64,000 nt of DNA. Source: Chrysoperla carnea (Eukaryota; Arthropoda; Insecta; Neuroptera; Chrysopidae). The notes beneath the pieces are model-generated. The model was not told the origin of the DNA, did not search any database, and saw only the letters and a program-made list of their open reading frames with translations. Positions 1 through 9,636 of the stretch are shown in pieces; the stretch's first letter is position 1; each line of letters starts with the position of its first letter. Location of the stretch: the NCBI RefSeq assembly GCF_905475395.1, contig NC_058342.1, forward strand, positions 1,112,001 through 1,176,000, in the 5' to 3' direction. A program made the translations under genes and the position numbers.

Positions 1-375
1 ATTTGATGAACCCCTAACCTGATCCGATGTAAGCAAGGCTAAGCCATTTAATGTTGAAGCAACACCAGGGTTATATACTGTAAAAATTACTTGTTCATTC
101 ATTTTATAAGATATAACTTCAAATAGGTGGGCAATTCCATTGTTTATGAGTGCTGAAGTAATGTTTGCACCATCTGCTTTTTTAATAGTTCCTTCTATTA
201 GAAGATCTGATTCACATAATAATAATATTGCATCCTTATTTTGAATCCCAATTCGTATACTACTTCCATGTGATAAACTACTACCGCTGTAGGGTGCATA
301 ACTTATCAACTCTTTTGATGTTATTTCATTATCAAAATGCACCTTCTCTGATAAGTTTAAAATGTTGTTATTCAT
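1..375 (-). CDS. Polinton double-jelly-roll major capsid protein, N-terminal part (runs off window)
   Basis: An open frame of 125 codons starts at the ATG whose first base is 375 and stays open to the window edge. Its opening (MNNNILNLSEK, then a segment ending SYAPYSG, then IRIGIQNKDAILLL and DLLIEGTI) resembles the N-terminus of the double jelly-roll-like major capsid proteins of insect Polintons, which form the trimeric capsomers of the predicted virion. Only the first part of the first jelly roll is present. The ATG overlaps the stop of the upstream 48-aa ORF (ATGA), so the genes are packed tightly. No stop or shift is seen in this portion. The family call rests on recognising the N-terminal pattern; a structure prediction of the full protein would settle it. 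Confidence 0.65.
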   Translation of the reverse strand, partial: MNNNILNLSEKVHFDNEITSKELISYAPYSGSSLSHGSSIRIGIQNKDAILLLCESDLLIEGTIKKADGANITSALINNGIAHLFEVISYKMNEQVIFTVYNPGVASTLNGLALLTSDQVRGSSN

Positions 376-518
376 TGTTTTAAAACTTTTAATCCAATTG
401 ATTTTAAATAATCTATGTTTTCTTTCAACAGCCGTGTTTCACGTTTAACCACTTTTTTCTTAATGATACATTTTTTTGGTGAAGTTAGATATTTATTAGA
501 ATTATTAAAGTTAATCAT
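372..518 (-). CDS. 48-aa basic Polinton small protein
   Basis: A 48-codon ORF lies between the penton and major capsid genes. Its ATG overlaps the penton stop region and its TGA overlaps the capsid ATG, which suggests a genuine compact gene rather than chance. The product is lysine/arginine-rich in the middle (CIIKKKVVKRETR) and ends in a short amphipathic stretch (NIDYLKSIGLKVLK). I recall similar short basic ORFs next to the capsid gene in other insect Polintons, but know no function. A minor virion or DNA-contacting protein is only a guess. It is uninterrupted, unlike its upstream neighbour. Confidence 0.5.
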   Translation of the reverse strand: MINFNNSNKYLTSPKKCIIKKKVVKRETRLLKENIDYLKSIGLKVLKQ

Positions 519-1176
519 CTTTTCTTAGATGTAATCTTACAAGAATTTCTTCCCCTCTCAAATTTATAGGACGATTCTCTTGATCTACAAGGTTGACTAT
601 CAACTGAGTTATTTCCTTAGTGTTTACAGGTAAATATATTATTGCACTAGGAATGTCCACAATGCGATAACCACTTTCTACCACTATTGGAGATTCGTGT
701 ATTATTGGAAGTTTTTGATCTTGAAAAAAGGCATTTTCCACAATATTACATAATATTCGAATTGTGTTTACAACACTTATTTCAATTGGTAAATCAGATG
801 TGTGCTTAATATCTGGTTTTAATACTTTTTTCGAAAAACCAAATACTTTTGCAATTGTATTTTCTACTTCGAAATGAATGGTGTATTTTCCTTTAATGTC
901 AATTTGGTATGTATTTAAGTTTACGGTAAACTTGATTGAGGGAAATTCTCCTTCAAGTAGTTTAATAAGTGCATCCATTTCGTAAGTACCTGTAGGCACA
1001 AATTATGATGTGCTACCATATTTAAAATGGTTGTTGAAATCGCTAATGTTTGGGATTGTGTTGAATGCAATGAAGCTCACCAATCCGCAAGAATAATTAC
1101 CATCTAGCTGAATTGGAGGGAAAAAATTTTGCTTTAATTCCGATTGATTACCTTTTAAGGATAATGTGTAGGCCAT
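511..1176 (-). pseudogene. Polinton penton-like (single jelly-roll minor capsid) protein, in-frame stop
   Basis: The frame runs from an ATG at 1176 to a TAA at 511-513 and is broken by an in-frame TAA at 1003-1005, so only the part from 999 reads as a clean 162-aa ORF. The segment upstream of the stop (LSLKGNQSELKQNFFPP, then GLVSFIAFNTIPNI) is the conserved start of insect Polinton penton proteins, and the downstream part carries the expected IYLPVN and GEEILVRLHL blocks near the end. Pentons occupy the five-fold vertices of the capsid. It directly follows the protease gene (stop at 1178), with no intergenic space. One nonsense change appears to be the only lesion. Confidence 0.8.
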
Positions 1177-1177
1177 A

Positions 1178-1567
1178 TTAAGTATTTGTAATAAATAGTA
1201 AAAATGCTAGACAAAGGTGTCCACAAATTGATCCGCTTTTTTGAAAACTGTTATAGTTATATAGAATATTTTTTCCTAGATAAGTTATTATTTCAAGTGG
1301 TGGGGGTACATCTCCATAACTATCAAAATAATATATTTTAGAGTTTTTCTTGAAGAAGCAAATCCAGTGAGATCCTCTTGATGATGAACTAGCAAGATTA
1401 ACTATGGCACATTCTCTTTGTAAAGGTTTTTTTGGTAGGGTATTTCGCATGTATACACCCCTAAAGTGTTTAATATATTTTTTACCAAAACTATCTAATT
1501 CTAAATCAGTTAATGCTCGAATCGGTAATTTCTGTAGTAATCTTAAGGTTTCTTCTTCTTTTGATAT
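1178..1567 (-). pseudogene. Adenain-like cysteine protease of Polinton
   Basis: The catalytic part reads openly from 1450 to 1178 and shows the adenovirus-type protease order: His in RGSHWICFF, Asp in YYFDSYG and the nucleophile Cys in SICGHLCLAF. In Polintons this enzyme is thought to mature capsid precursors. The same frame extends upstream to about 1591 without a stop and includes a typical N-terminal segment (ALTDLELDSFG, then HFRGVYMRNTLP), but no ATG is found there. An ATA occupies the expected start position near 1565-1567. The start therefore looks lost, or initiation is non-canonical. The catalytic residues themselves are intact. It overlaps the end of the PLA2/minor-capsid gene by a few codons. 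Confidence 0.78.
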
Positions 1568-2206
1568 GGTCTTAAATAAAAACCCCGTCCTTTAACAGCT
1601 GATTCTTCCAATTTTTTATTGTGACGTATAGTTTCTTCTAATGCTTTTTTAGAATTTCTTATATCATTTACAGTTTTAACGCCGCCCAATACTGCTGTCA
1701 CTGCACCTGCAATTACAGGGATTAGAGCTAATGGAAGAGCACCTCCAATTTTTCCAGTTGGTATAATTCTTTTACTCTTTTTCTTTGATTGTTCAATTTT
1801 CTTTTTACCAATTAGTAACTTTCCTCCTTTTTTTGTTTCAACATTCTTTTTTTTCTTTGTTTTTAAACCGGATCCAGTTTTTACTTTACCCTTCATAATA
1901 TTAGTAACAGCCCAGGCAGCAGCTTTTTCCCTCTAGTTGGCGTCTTTACTTTTAACTCTACTCCAAGCTTGTTCTGCTAAAATTTTATCCGCTTCGTGTC
2001 TCTTGTTTATATCTGTATACGTATCATAGGCAATATCATGAAATTTGCAAAATTCATCCAATTTGTTAATGCCTCTAACACCTCTCTCTAATTTTTTTTT
2101 GCAATTTGGTACCAGGCCCACAATATTGATAACCAGGAATATGAGCTTCAAATGGTAATTTGTTAATTAATTTATTAAGCAAACCTCCTCCCTTATAGCG
2201 CAACAT
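1543..2206 (-). pseudogene. PLA2-like domain plus basic hydrophobic minor capsid protein (pX/pVI-like), broken
   Basis: Reading from an ATG at 2206, the frame starts with a glycine-rich, short helical region and a phospholipase A2-like calcium loop (YCGPGTKL). It then shifts by one base in a 9-T run at 2092-2100 and continues through the catalytic HDIAYD helix. A TAG at 1933-1935 interrupts it, after which the same frame gives a lysine-rich segment, a hydrophobic Gly/Ala stretch (ALPLALIPVIAGAV) and a basic tail to 1543. PLA2 domains of this kind help parvoviruses cross endosomal membranes and are known from some Polintons; the hydrophobic tail resembles adenovirus pX/pVI-type minor capsid proteins. 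Two lesions make it a pseudogene. Confidence 0.75.
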
Positions 2207-2278
2207 CTATACACTCTCGCATACCAATGGAGAATAATATAAAATGATTGTTGTGAGGCGCTTTTATACATTTATACC

Positions 2279-2909
2279 ATGAAGACCGTGCAGCAACCAT
2301 CAAAATTAAAAGTTGAGAATTTTGATGAGCAAAACCAATCTGGAAGAAGGCGACATGGAAAATTATTTCCAAATCAGTTGAGAGTTTTGATTGCAGGACC
2401 TGGGGGTGGAGGCAAAACAAATATTTTGTTATCACTTACCGAAATATAAATTGTTGAAAGATGTTATCGAACCATTAAAGCCTATCACTATGTATATGAC
2501 TAATGATATATTATCATTTCCAACATCTGAAGATGTAAAACCCAATTCGTTAGTGATTTTTGATGATGTGAATGCTAATTCAGATCAAGAAGTAATTAAA
2601 AACTATTACTCAAGAGGGAGACATAAAAAATTGGATATGTTTTTTCTTATTCAAACATATTCTGCAGCACATAAACAAAATTTACGTGACAATTGTAATG
2701 TGATTATTTTATTAAAACAAGATACATTGAATCTAAGACATGTTTTCGATAATCATGTTATTGGTGATATGAGTTTTGAAAAATTTTGTACACTTTGTGG
2801 CGAATGCTGGAAGAATAAATATGGTTTTATTGTTATCGATAAGGAGTCTGAATTAAATAATGGACGATATAGGTGTGGGTTTGATAAGTATATAATTATA
2901 AATACATAA
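2279..2909 (+). pseudogene. A32/FtsK-type genome-packaging ATPase of Polinton, internally deleted
   Basis: An ATG at 2279 opens a frame with a Walker A motif (AGPGGGGKTNILLSL), which ends at a TAA about 55 codons in. The rest of the protein continues in another frame (2391-2909): LPKYKLLKDV, the Walker B strand SLVIFDDVNAN, a GRHKKLDMFFLIQTY block and the terminal GFIVIDKESELNNGRYR block typical of insect Polinton ATPases. Comparison with the usual spacing suggests some tens of bases are missing between Walker A and LPKYKLL. The enzyme would pump DNA into preformed capsids. It is divergently transcribed from the capsid genes. Confidence 0.85.
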
Positions 2910-2954
2910 GATGTTGGTTAAACTGCATCAGATGTAAATCGTTAGTTGTTCAGA

Positions 2955-3660
2955 ATGGATGAAAAAATAGAAAAGGAGCGACAAATTAAACACAGGATAA
3001 TTAGTGCCAGAAAAAATATAAGAGCCAAATATTTATTATTGAAACGTGGCGAGCAGAGATTGGAACAAAATTTACAAACACTATACAAACCCATTATACA
3101 ACCGATTAATGAGTTATCTGAAAAAATAACCAAAGCTCCTTTAATCAAAGATGAAATAAAAAATGAAAGAGAAATATTAGACATTAAAAAAGAGGATGAC
3201 TCATCATTAGAAGCAAAATATGGCCCCAATGTACTTAAATATATGCAAAAATATTTAAATTCAAAAGATAAAAAATACATTTTTGGTGTTAGTAGAGAGA
3301 AAGATGATTGGAAAATAGGAAATTCAAGTGTTGATTTTCAAAATGACTATATGAAGCTTAACGGAAAAATGTTTCAGCTAACTGAAGGGCTTTGTGAATT
3401 ATTATTCAAGAAAAAATCTCAAAATTATGATGAAGCAGATCTAGAAACATATAAACATATACTTCAGCTAACAAATGTACATCGTAAATAATTTAAGAGC
3501 AATGGTCAAATTTCTGGTGAACGAAGTAATAAATATCGTGATATTATTTCAAAATTGTTTCATGAAGGCGAGGGGATATCATACCGTAGCTTGCATAAGC
3601 CAAAAGTAATTTATTACACTGATCCAAATAAATTAATACATCGTCTTAAGCTTTTAAAGC
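2955..3660 (+). pseudogene. Conserved Polinton protein of unknown function (DUF8207-like)
   Basis: The ORF starts at an ATG at 2955 (an upstream TTG at 2946 is less likely) and ends at a TAA at 3489-3491. The first 100 residues are charged and probably coiled-coil; the middle has the block KYIFGVSREKDDWKIGNS. After the stop, the same protein continues recognisably to about 3,660 (KVIYYTDPNKLIHRLKLL), the C-terminal block of a family that accompanies the ATPase in insect Polintons and that I recall as DUF8207. The product's role is unknown; its constant pairing with the ATPase suggests a virion or packaging function. The 3' end is lost at the retrovirus junction. Confidence 0.65.
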
Positions 3661-3727
3661 TTTGGACGATGGAACGATACTACAAACTTCCATATTGTTT
3701 GGACGATACTTAGCAAAGCTTTTAATA

Positions 3728-4762
3728 TTATGTTCCGAAGAGGATTTCGGGATTTATTTTATGTTGAGCAGGTAGGGGATATATTTTGTAAAGATCAAAG
3801 TTATCTATGGAAGTTACGGGAACTTTAATTACTATTATTAATTTGTCGCCCGTCATAAATGCTTTGGGTTTAATAATTTTGTAATAGTACTCTAAATTTT
3901 GCCAACTTACATCTAAGGGTAGATGATACTTGATGGTTGCTTGAAGTTCATCAAACAAAGTTTTATGTGAGATAATATTGTAGTCTATTATGCCATGACG
4001 TGCTAAAGATATTGACATTGAATATTTCGTTATTTCTTTTTGAACCATATCATTAATTTGTTTAATTAGTAATAAATGATCAATTAAAGCTATTTGCATA
4101 GATTGTCCATTTATTATTCTCTTTGATTCGGACATGAAACCATTAAAAATTTTTATATTAGTATTCAATTTTGCCTCGACTGTATCGAGAACAAGTATAG
4201 TTTGGTTTATATTTTTAATAGTGTCAGATATTACGCGAATTTGACTTTGCATCAACACGTGAGTCTGCTTTTGATCGTTTATTAATGATTCAATGGAGCT
4301 TTGATAAAATTCAGCATCAGAACTATCGGGTATCCCAAATAACCATTTAATAGGATAGCTTACAACGTTGGCTAAACCTCTTTTGTTTCTGCTATTTAAT
4401 GAAAAGTGGTGATTATCAATTTCTTCTAATTGATTTCTTAGATCTAATATATGTGATTCTAACATGGTTAGCGTCATTTTACAAGTACTACCGTCATTTT
4501 CGGTGACTAAACTACAAAATGAAATAGACTCCGAGAAGTATTTTGTGGATATGTCTAGCATGTTCCGTAAGGAAGTGGGATTGTAATAGTGAATTAAGGA
4601 AATATATTGATTAGCAATTTTTGTATTGCCTAGATTTAAATAAAACAGACCAGATGTTTTATTTATCTTAGTTATTTTGTAATTCAACTCCTTCGTCTGA
4701 ATTGATGATATCAGCATCATCATTAGAATTATTACCATTTGTATGGTCAGCATCTGAAACAT
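3728..4762 (-). pseudogene. env: Env, baculovirus F-like fusion glycoprotein, C-terminally truncated
   Basis: The 344-aa ORF overlaps the end of pol, as errantivirus env does. Residues 1-23 are hydrophobic and signal-peptide-like. A furin-type cleavage site (RNKR, residues 125-128) is followed by a Gly/Ala-rich fusion-peptide-like segment. The ectodomain helices then follow, but the ORF stops at a TAA before any transmembrane anchor, so it ends well short of a complete errantivirus Env. The truncation coincides with the join to the Polinton remnant. In the family, Env is made from a spliced RNA and mediates membrane fusion; this copy could not be membrane-anchored as it stands. Confidence 0.8.
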
Positions 4763-7685
4763 ATGGTTTCAGTAAATTATAGTGATATGTTTTTAATTTA
4801 TTTTTTATTCGTAAAGTAGCCGTATTATTATTATGAATTTGGACTATTTTATACGGTCCACTGTAGCTTGGGTCAAGCTTTTTATCGTGGCGTGATTTCC
4901 TGACTGCATTTTGCAATAACACCAATTGATTGTTTTGAAAGAATTTTATTCTAGTCTTTTTATCATAGTATTGCTTATTCTGAGTTTTTGATTGTAATAG
5001 ATTCTTTTTTGCTGCGTCCCTAATATCTTTTGCCCTTTTCATCAAATCTTGCGTAAGATTTTGATAGGTTGGTTTTTCCTTTGGTTTTTCGATAGCTATA
5101 GGAATTTGGGGAGCTTTACCTAAAACAAGTGTATAGGGTGTTTCATCAGTAGAACGATTGGTATGAGTGTAATGGCTATGAACTGCCAAGTACACTAGTT
5201 CGTCCCAAGTTTCTGGACTATTATCTATGTAAGACCGTAGGAAATTTTTGATTGTGGAGTGGCTACGCTCGATTGAACCATTGGACATCGGATGATATGG
5301 GGTAGTTATTTTATGCTTAATCTGCAACAATTTAGTTAATTCTTTAAACAGTTTGTTTAAACATTTGGTTCCTCGGTCAGTCAGTATAGCATTTGGGAAT
5401 CCGAATATAGAGCAATATTTTAAAGAGTGTATAGCACACACTTCAGAAGTTGCTTCTGGAATTGGATAAGCTTGCACAAATTTTGTTAGCTCATACTGTA
5501 TAGTGAGGATATAACGATTTCCGTTTTGTGTGATATTGTATGGTCCCATGATATCTAGTGCAACGGAATCATTGAAATCATCTTCAATAGTGCTAATAAC
5601 TAAATGTGTTTTAGTAATGTTTGGTTCTTTAGTCATTTGGCAAGTTTTGCAACTTTTAACATATTTTTCGATGTCTTGTTTGATTCCTTTCCAAAAGTAT
5701 TTCTTTTTTATTTCTTGATGCATTCTAGATATGCCGGGGTGACCTGATAGTATATTGGTATGGTAATCGTTTAGAATTTGAGGGATTTGATCTCTATTAA
5801 GATGTATCAAATCTCCTGTAATTAGTTTGATTTTTATTTCGTCAGGCATTATGTAATCAAGCATAGACTCGAAAGTTTCCTGCTTGATATTTCGCGATAT
5901 ATTTGGAATATTAATAATATTGATATTATTCTGATTATTGTAGGTTAATAAACTCGCAAGGTTGTTTAGCGTTTTATAGAGATTTTCATATTCGATATTC
6001 TCATTAGGTGTTTGTTTTAAAAATAATAAATATATTTGCTGATCTTGCTTTGTTGTGTTTAGTTTTATTATTTCATTTAATTTAACACCTCTAGTGTTTT
6101 GTAGATTACACTGGGTGGTAATGTACATTGAATATGGGTTATTCAATGACATATTTGTTGAGTACGGCATGGCAAGGTTTTTTAATTCATCAAATGGTAT
6201 GTTTAATTTTTCGTATTGTCTAGGTTCTAGATTTTTTTGATGAAATTCCTTAAATAGATTGAAGTTTTTTTGTATAGTATTTACTTGTAATACAGGACGG
6301 CTTAATGCATCCGCATTTGTTAGTGTTTTTCCCGCTTTGTATATTATCTTATATTGATATTCTAGGAGTTTAAGCCTCCATCGAACCAAGCGTGGCGATG
6401 GGTCACGACAATTCATCAGCCATTGCAGGGGGCGATGATCGCTTATGATTGTAAACTCAGACCCATAGAGGTAGGGCCTGAAGGTTTTAACCGATTGAAC
6501 TATAGCCAGAAGTTCCTTTTCGGTGGTACTATAGTTTCTCTCTGCTGCGTTAAGAGTCCTCGAATAGTAAGCTATAGGTTTGTCTTTATTTATAGGTCCT
6601 TGCGATAGAACACTTCCTATAGCATCATTTGATGCATCAGTAGTGAGAATGAACGGTTCGTTAAAATTAGGATACTGTAGCAAAGGGTCTGCAGTCAGTA
6701 TCGTTTTTAATTTATTGAATGCTTCAATGCATTTTTCATTAAAATTAAAATTTACATCTTTTTTTAACAACAACGTTAAAGGTTTAGCAATTTGGGCGTA
6801 ATTCGGGATAAATCGTCGGTAATAACCGGTTAAGCCTAGAAAAGATTTGATTTCTTTTGCATTTCGTGGCTGTTTACGTTCGACTACTGCCTTTATTTTT
6901 TCTGGATTTGGGTGGACTCCGCGGTCGCTTATTATATGCCCGAGATAGCAAACTTCCGTGCGTAAGAATTCACATTTGTCTGGTTGGAACTTGAGGTTGT
7001 GAGCCCTAAGTGAATCGAATATTCTGCACAATTTTTGATTATGTTCTTTCAGGTTTTTCCCGAAAATTATTATATCGTCTAGGTAGACGAAACAGTCTTG
7101 TCCTAGATTATTAATGAGTACAGTATTGATTAATCTTTGAAAGGTACTGGGTGCATTTTTCAACCCGAAACTCATACGATTAAACTGATAGTGTCCACGA
7201 GGAGTTGAGAAGGCTGTTTTTGATTTGTCTTCTTCTTTCATTTCCACCTGGTTAAAGCCTGAAGCCAAGTCAAGCGTAGTAAAGTATACGGCTTCACCTA
7301 GTTGGTCCAGAATTTCCTCTATGTTAGGGAGAGGGAAAGAATCTGTTACTGTGACGTCATTTAGCCGTCTATAATCGGTCACAATTCTCCATTTTTTCAC
7401 CGTGCTTGCATCCATTTTCTTTTCGATAACCCAGAGTGGAGATGACCAAGGAGAAGTTGAGGGCTCGATAATACCCTGTTCTAACATTTTGTTGATTTGA
7501 GTTTCAACCTCTTTTTCATGTACTTTGGGGTATCTATAGTTTTTTGCTGCAATAGGTGTTGGATCCGTAACGATTATTTCGTGTTTGATAGTTGGAGTAG
7601 AAGTTAGTGTGTCACCCGGTAAGAAGAATAGATCTTGGTAACCTTCACAAATATTTAAAATTTCCTCTTTCTCTTCACTATTCAA
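4668..7685 (-). CDS. pol: Gypsy pol: reverse transcriptase, RNase H, integrase
   Basis: A single 1005-aa ORF. RT spans roughly residues 60-260, with LDLASGFNQVEM and the catalytic YLDDIIIF. RNase H follows (ILTTDASNDAIG, then STTEKELLAIV and DHRPLQWL). Integrase has the zinc-binding HPGISRMH/CKTCQ pair at about residues 640-685 and the DDE residues in ALDIMGP, ILTDRGT and NGSIERSH. The C-terminus overlaps env. It copies element RNA into DNA and inserts it. The ORF lacks protease, which lies upstream in another frame, so this ORF appears separated from its start by a frameshift near 7,730. The RT-RH-IN motifs look intact. Confidence 0.92.
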   Translation of the reverse strand: MNSEEKEEILNICEGYQDLFFLPGDTLTSTPTIKHEIIVTDPTPIAAKNYRYPKVHEKEVETQINKMLEQGIIEPSTSPWSSPLWVIEKKMDASTVKKWRIVTDYRRLNDVTVTDSFPLPNIEEILDQLGEAVYFTTLDLASGFNQVEMKEEDKSKTAFSTPRGHYQFNRMSFGLKNAPSTFQRLINTVLINNLGQDCFVYLDDIIIFGKNLKEHNQKLCRIFDSLRAHNLKFQPDKCEFLRTEVCYLGHIISDRGVHPNPEKIKAVVERKQPRNAKEIKSFLGLTGYYRRFIPNYAQIAKPLTLLLKKDVNFNFNEKCIEAFNKLKTILTADPLLQYPNFNEPFILTTDASNDAIGSVLSQGPINKDKPIAYYSRTLNAAERNYSTTEKELLAIVQSVKTFRPYLYGSEFTIISDHRPLQWLMNCRDPSPRLVRWRLKLLEYQYKIIYKAGKTLTNADALSRPVLQVNTIQKNFNLFKEFHQKNLEPRQYEKLNIPFDELKNLAMPYSTNMSLNNPYSMYITTQCNLQNTRGVKLNEIIKLNTTKQDQQIYLLFLKQTPNENIEYENLYKTLNNLASLLTYNNQNNINIINIPNISRNIKQETFESMLDYIMPDEIKIKLITGDLIHLNRDQIPQILNDYHTNILSGHPGISRMHQEIKKKYFWKGIKQDIEKYVKSCKTCQMTKEPNITKTHLVISTIEDDFNDSVALDIMGPYNITQNGNRYILTIQYELTKFVQAYPIPEATSEVCAIHSLKYCSIFGFPNAILTDRGTKCLNKLFKELTKLLQIKHKITTPYHPMSNGSIERSHSTIKNFLRSYIDNSPETWDELVYLAVHSHYTHTNRSTDETPYTLVLGKAPQIPIAIEKPKEKPTYQNLTQDLMKRAKDIRDAAKKNLLQSKTQNKQYYDKKTRIKFFQNNQLVLLQNAVRKSRHDKKLDPSYSGPYKIVQIHNNNTATLRIKNKLKTYHYNLLKPYVSDADHTNGNNSNDDADIINSDEGVELQNN

Positions 7686-8340
7686 ATGCGATAATCTTAT
7701 CGTGTAAGCACTTGTTTCTGTTATTATTGTTTAAATTGTAAATGAGTTGTACTGCTGGTATTGTTTTTAAATCTAGGTGATTTAATTTAATTTCAGTACT
7801 TAGTGTATTTATTACTGGATACGTAGTTGTATCAGCTGTTATGAGTATATTGTGTGGAATGCTGATTCCATCAATTTTAGGTATAATTGTATCGTTAGTA
7901 ATAACACAATTATTTTTATTTTTTGTAATAAATTGTACAGGAACATGATTTATTGAATTTGGTTTAAGATAGAAACTGCTATTAAATGTAATGGAGTTAG
8001 TTTTATAGCTAATTTCTGCCTGATATTCGGTTAGAAAATCATGCCCTATTATCCCATCATAAGGAATGTTATAATCTTTGTCGACTAAATGAAAATTAAA
8101 ATGAAATTCATTATTTGGTTTGTTTAAATATATTTCGATTTTACCAAGTGTTCTTATTTCGCCATTAATTCCAGCTAAAGTGGTTTTTTGTTCAGGAAAG
8201 TACCTCGTGATACCATCCTGGATTATATTATTTAATTTAATGATAGAAGTCGATGCTCCTGTATCTATTAAAAATTTAAAACTTTTTACTTTTGATTGAT
8301 TAGAATCAAACGTAAGTTTTTTGTCATTTACTCCAGAGTG
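7678..8340 (-). pseudogene. pol: Gypsy pol 5' part: aspartic protease
   Basis: Directly after gag, the -1 frame encodes a retroviral aspartic protease with the active-site triplet in FLIDTGAST (Asp codon starts at 8265) and a flap/second-strand block (IIGHDFL). Entry from gag by -1 frameshifting is usual for Gypsy elements and fits the frames here. The frame stays open to a TAG at 7678-7680. Comparison with the RT ORF, which begins in a different frame at 7685, shows that one nucleotide has been gained or lost around 7,728-7,735, separating protease from RT. The protease itself looks complete. Confidence 0.8.
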
Positions 8341-9407
8341 TAAGATGACGTGGTCGATTGATTTAATTGATCCGCAGTCACGACCGACGACTGGGATTGA
8401 TCGAAGTTTAAATGATTTACTTCAGTATTAATTACATCGCTTTGTGCGATACGAGGGTTTGGATTCATTTGTAGGCTTCTTTGTTTTTTGCGGCATTCGT
8501 CTTCCGTATGCCCTCGAAATTTACAAAAATGACAATGCTTAGAGTTGTAATTCGATTGTCCTGTTGTGGACGATGAAACATTAGTATTGTTACTATTTGA
8601 ATTGCTTCGTCTGCAATCTTTTGTATTGTGTGATTTGTTTTTACAAATTTTACAATATTTTGTTTGATTACTTATAGTTATCTTTTTAATGCGGGATTCG
8701 GCCAAAAGATATGCCTCCTCTTCGCAAGCGAGACTCATTGCCTCGTTAATCGTAGCAAATTGTTTGTGTCGCAGTATTTGCGATATTTCGGGAATAGTGT
8801 GATGAGTGAATCTTCTCAAAGCTATTCTATTAATGACTCTTACCTTACTTTCGAGAGTGTGAGATGTTGTTTGAGATTCCGTAGCAATTAGCCATTTGTT
8901 AGTAATATTATCTGACCTAATAAAGAAATATTTTATTGATTCGTTAGGTTTTTGTTTGATGGTTTCAAGTTGTTCCATCAAATAACTATATGATTCTACC
9001 GGTTGGTAAATTAATTTAAGTTTGTCTCTTAGTTGTTTAAAAGATTGAATTGAACGCATATTAAGTTTTGTTTTTACTTCGCTGCTTACTTTGGAAAATA
9101 TTAATAATGTTAAAGGTATTTTTTGCGCTGCGGACGCTATTTCCAAAGCATTGCTAGCGTTTTGAAGAAAATTACTTAATTCTTTTGAATCCCCTTTAAA
9201 CGGTGTTATCATCTGCGCGATGAAGGTTAAGGGTATCGTTTCTGTGTTAGTATTTGTTCTAATATTTGATTCATCAACTGAGCTTGAATCGTCGTCTGCA
9301 TTTGCATTTAAATTTACGGCTGTGTCGTTTAGATCGTGCTGTGATCCATCGTCATCAGTCGCTGCAAGGGTTAATGGGTTTAAGTTTGCTTGAGAACCAG
9401 AAGCCAT
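8328..9407 (-). CDS. gag: Gypsy gag with two CCHC zinc knuckles
   Basis: This 359-aa ORF opens with an acidic, Asn/Asp-rich tail, continues through a helical capsid-like region (from about residue 65), and ends with two CCHC knuckles, YCKICKNKSHNTKDC and HCHFCKFRGHTEDEC. The knuckles bind element RNA; the central region would assemble particles. The start at 9407 is the first ATG after the 5' leader (9408-9636). The stop overlaps the protease frame, consistent with -1 translational frameshifting. No internal lesion is seen. Confidence 0.88.
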   Translation of the reverse strand: MASGSQANLNPLTLAATDDDGSQHDLNDTAVNLNANADDDSSSVDESNIRTNTNTETIPLTFIAQMITPFKGDSKELSNFLQNASNALEIASAAQKIPLTLLIFSKVSSEVKTKLNMRSIQSFKQLRDKLKLIYQPVESYSYLMEQLETIKQKPNESIKYFFIRSDNITNKWLIATESQTTSHTLESKVRVINRIALRRFTHHTIPEISQILRHKQFATINEAMSLACEEEAYLLAESRIKKITISNQTKYCKICKNKSHNTKDCRRSNSNSNNTNVSSSTTGQSNYNSKHCHFCKFRGHTEDECRKKQRSLQMNPNPRIAQSDVINTEVNHLNFDQSQSSVVTADQLNQSTTSSYTLE

Positions 9408-9613
9408 TATATAGTTAGTGTAAAATTTTGTTTAGGATTTGAACGATTTAAATTTTGCTATGTTACTCTAGTAAAATAAACAGTATGACTTACGGTTTTT
9501 TCGGCGAAAGGACGAGTTCTTGAGTTTTCCTTTAAGTACTTGGTACACCAATCGGGAAGCTGGAGGTATCTTCTTGATTTAACTTTTACTTCTTGATCCA
9601 ATTGTTAGAAGAA

Positions 9614-9631
9614 ATCCCACCGCTGTCACCA
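9614..9631 (-). promoter_or_regulatory. Primer binding site of the errantivirus-like element
   Basis: Five bases downstream of the LTR 3' end, the minus strand reads TGGTGACAGCGGTGGGAT. A TGG-initial 18-mer in this position is the expected tRNA primer site. The exact tRNA cannot be named without comparing tRNA 3' ends. Confidence 0.6.
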
Positions 9632-9636
9632 ATTTA

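Larger units (their letters stand above)
1..3660. mobile_element. Polinton/Maverick remnant, virion module
   Basis: This block holds a divergent gene cluster. On the minus strand are a major capsid fragment, a 48-aa ORF, penton, cysteine protease and a PLA2/minor-capsid fusion; on the plus strand are an A32-type packaging ATPase and a Polinton-specific unknown. This combination and order match the morphogenesis module of insect Polintons (also called adintovirus-like elements). Terminal repeats, polymerase and integrase are not visible: the left side runs off the window and the right side stops at about 3,660-3,727, where a truncated retroviral env begins. Most genes have a stop or frameshift, so this is an old copy rather than an active virus. 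The gene content makes the assignment firm; the subfamily is unknown. Confidence 0.88.

Noticed and set aside
1933-2206. Densovirus VP1 insertion
   Set aside because: The PLA2-like block is in frame with a Polinton minor-capsid tail and lies between Polinton protease and ATPase genes.
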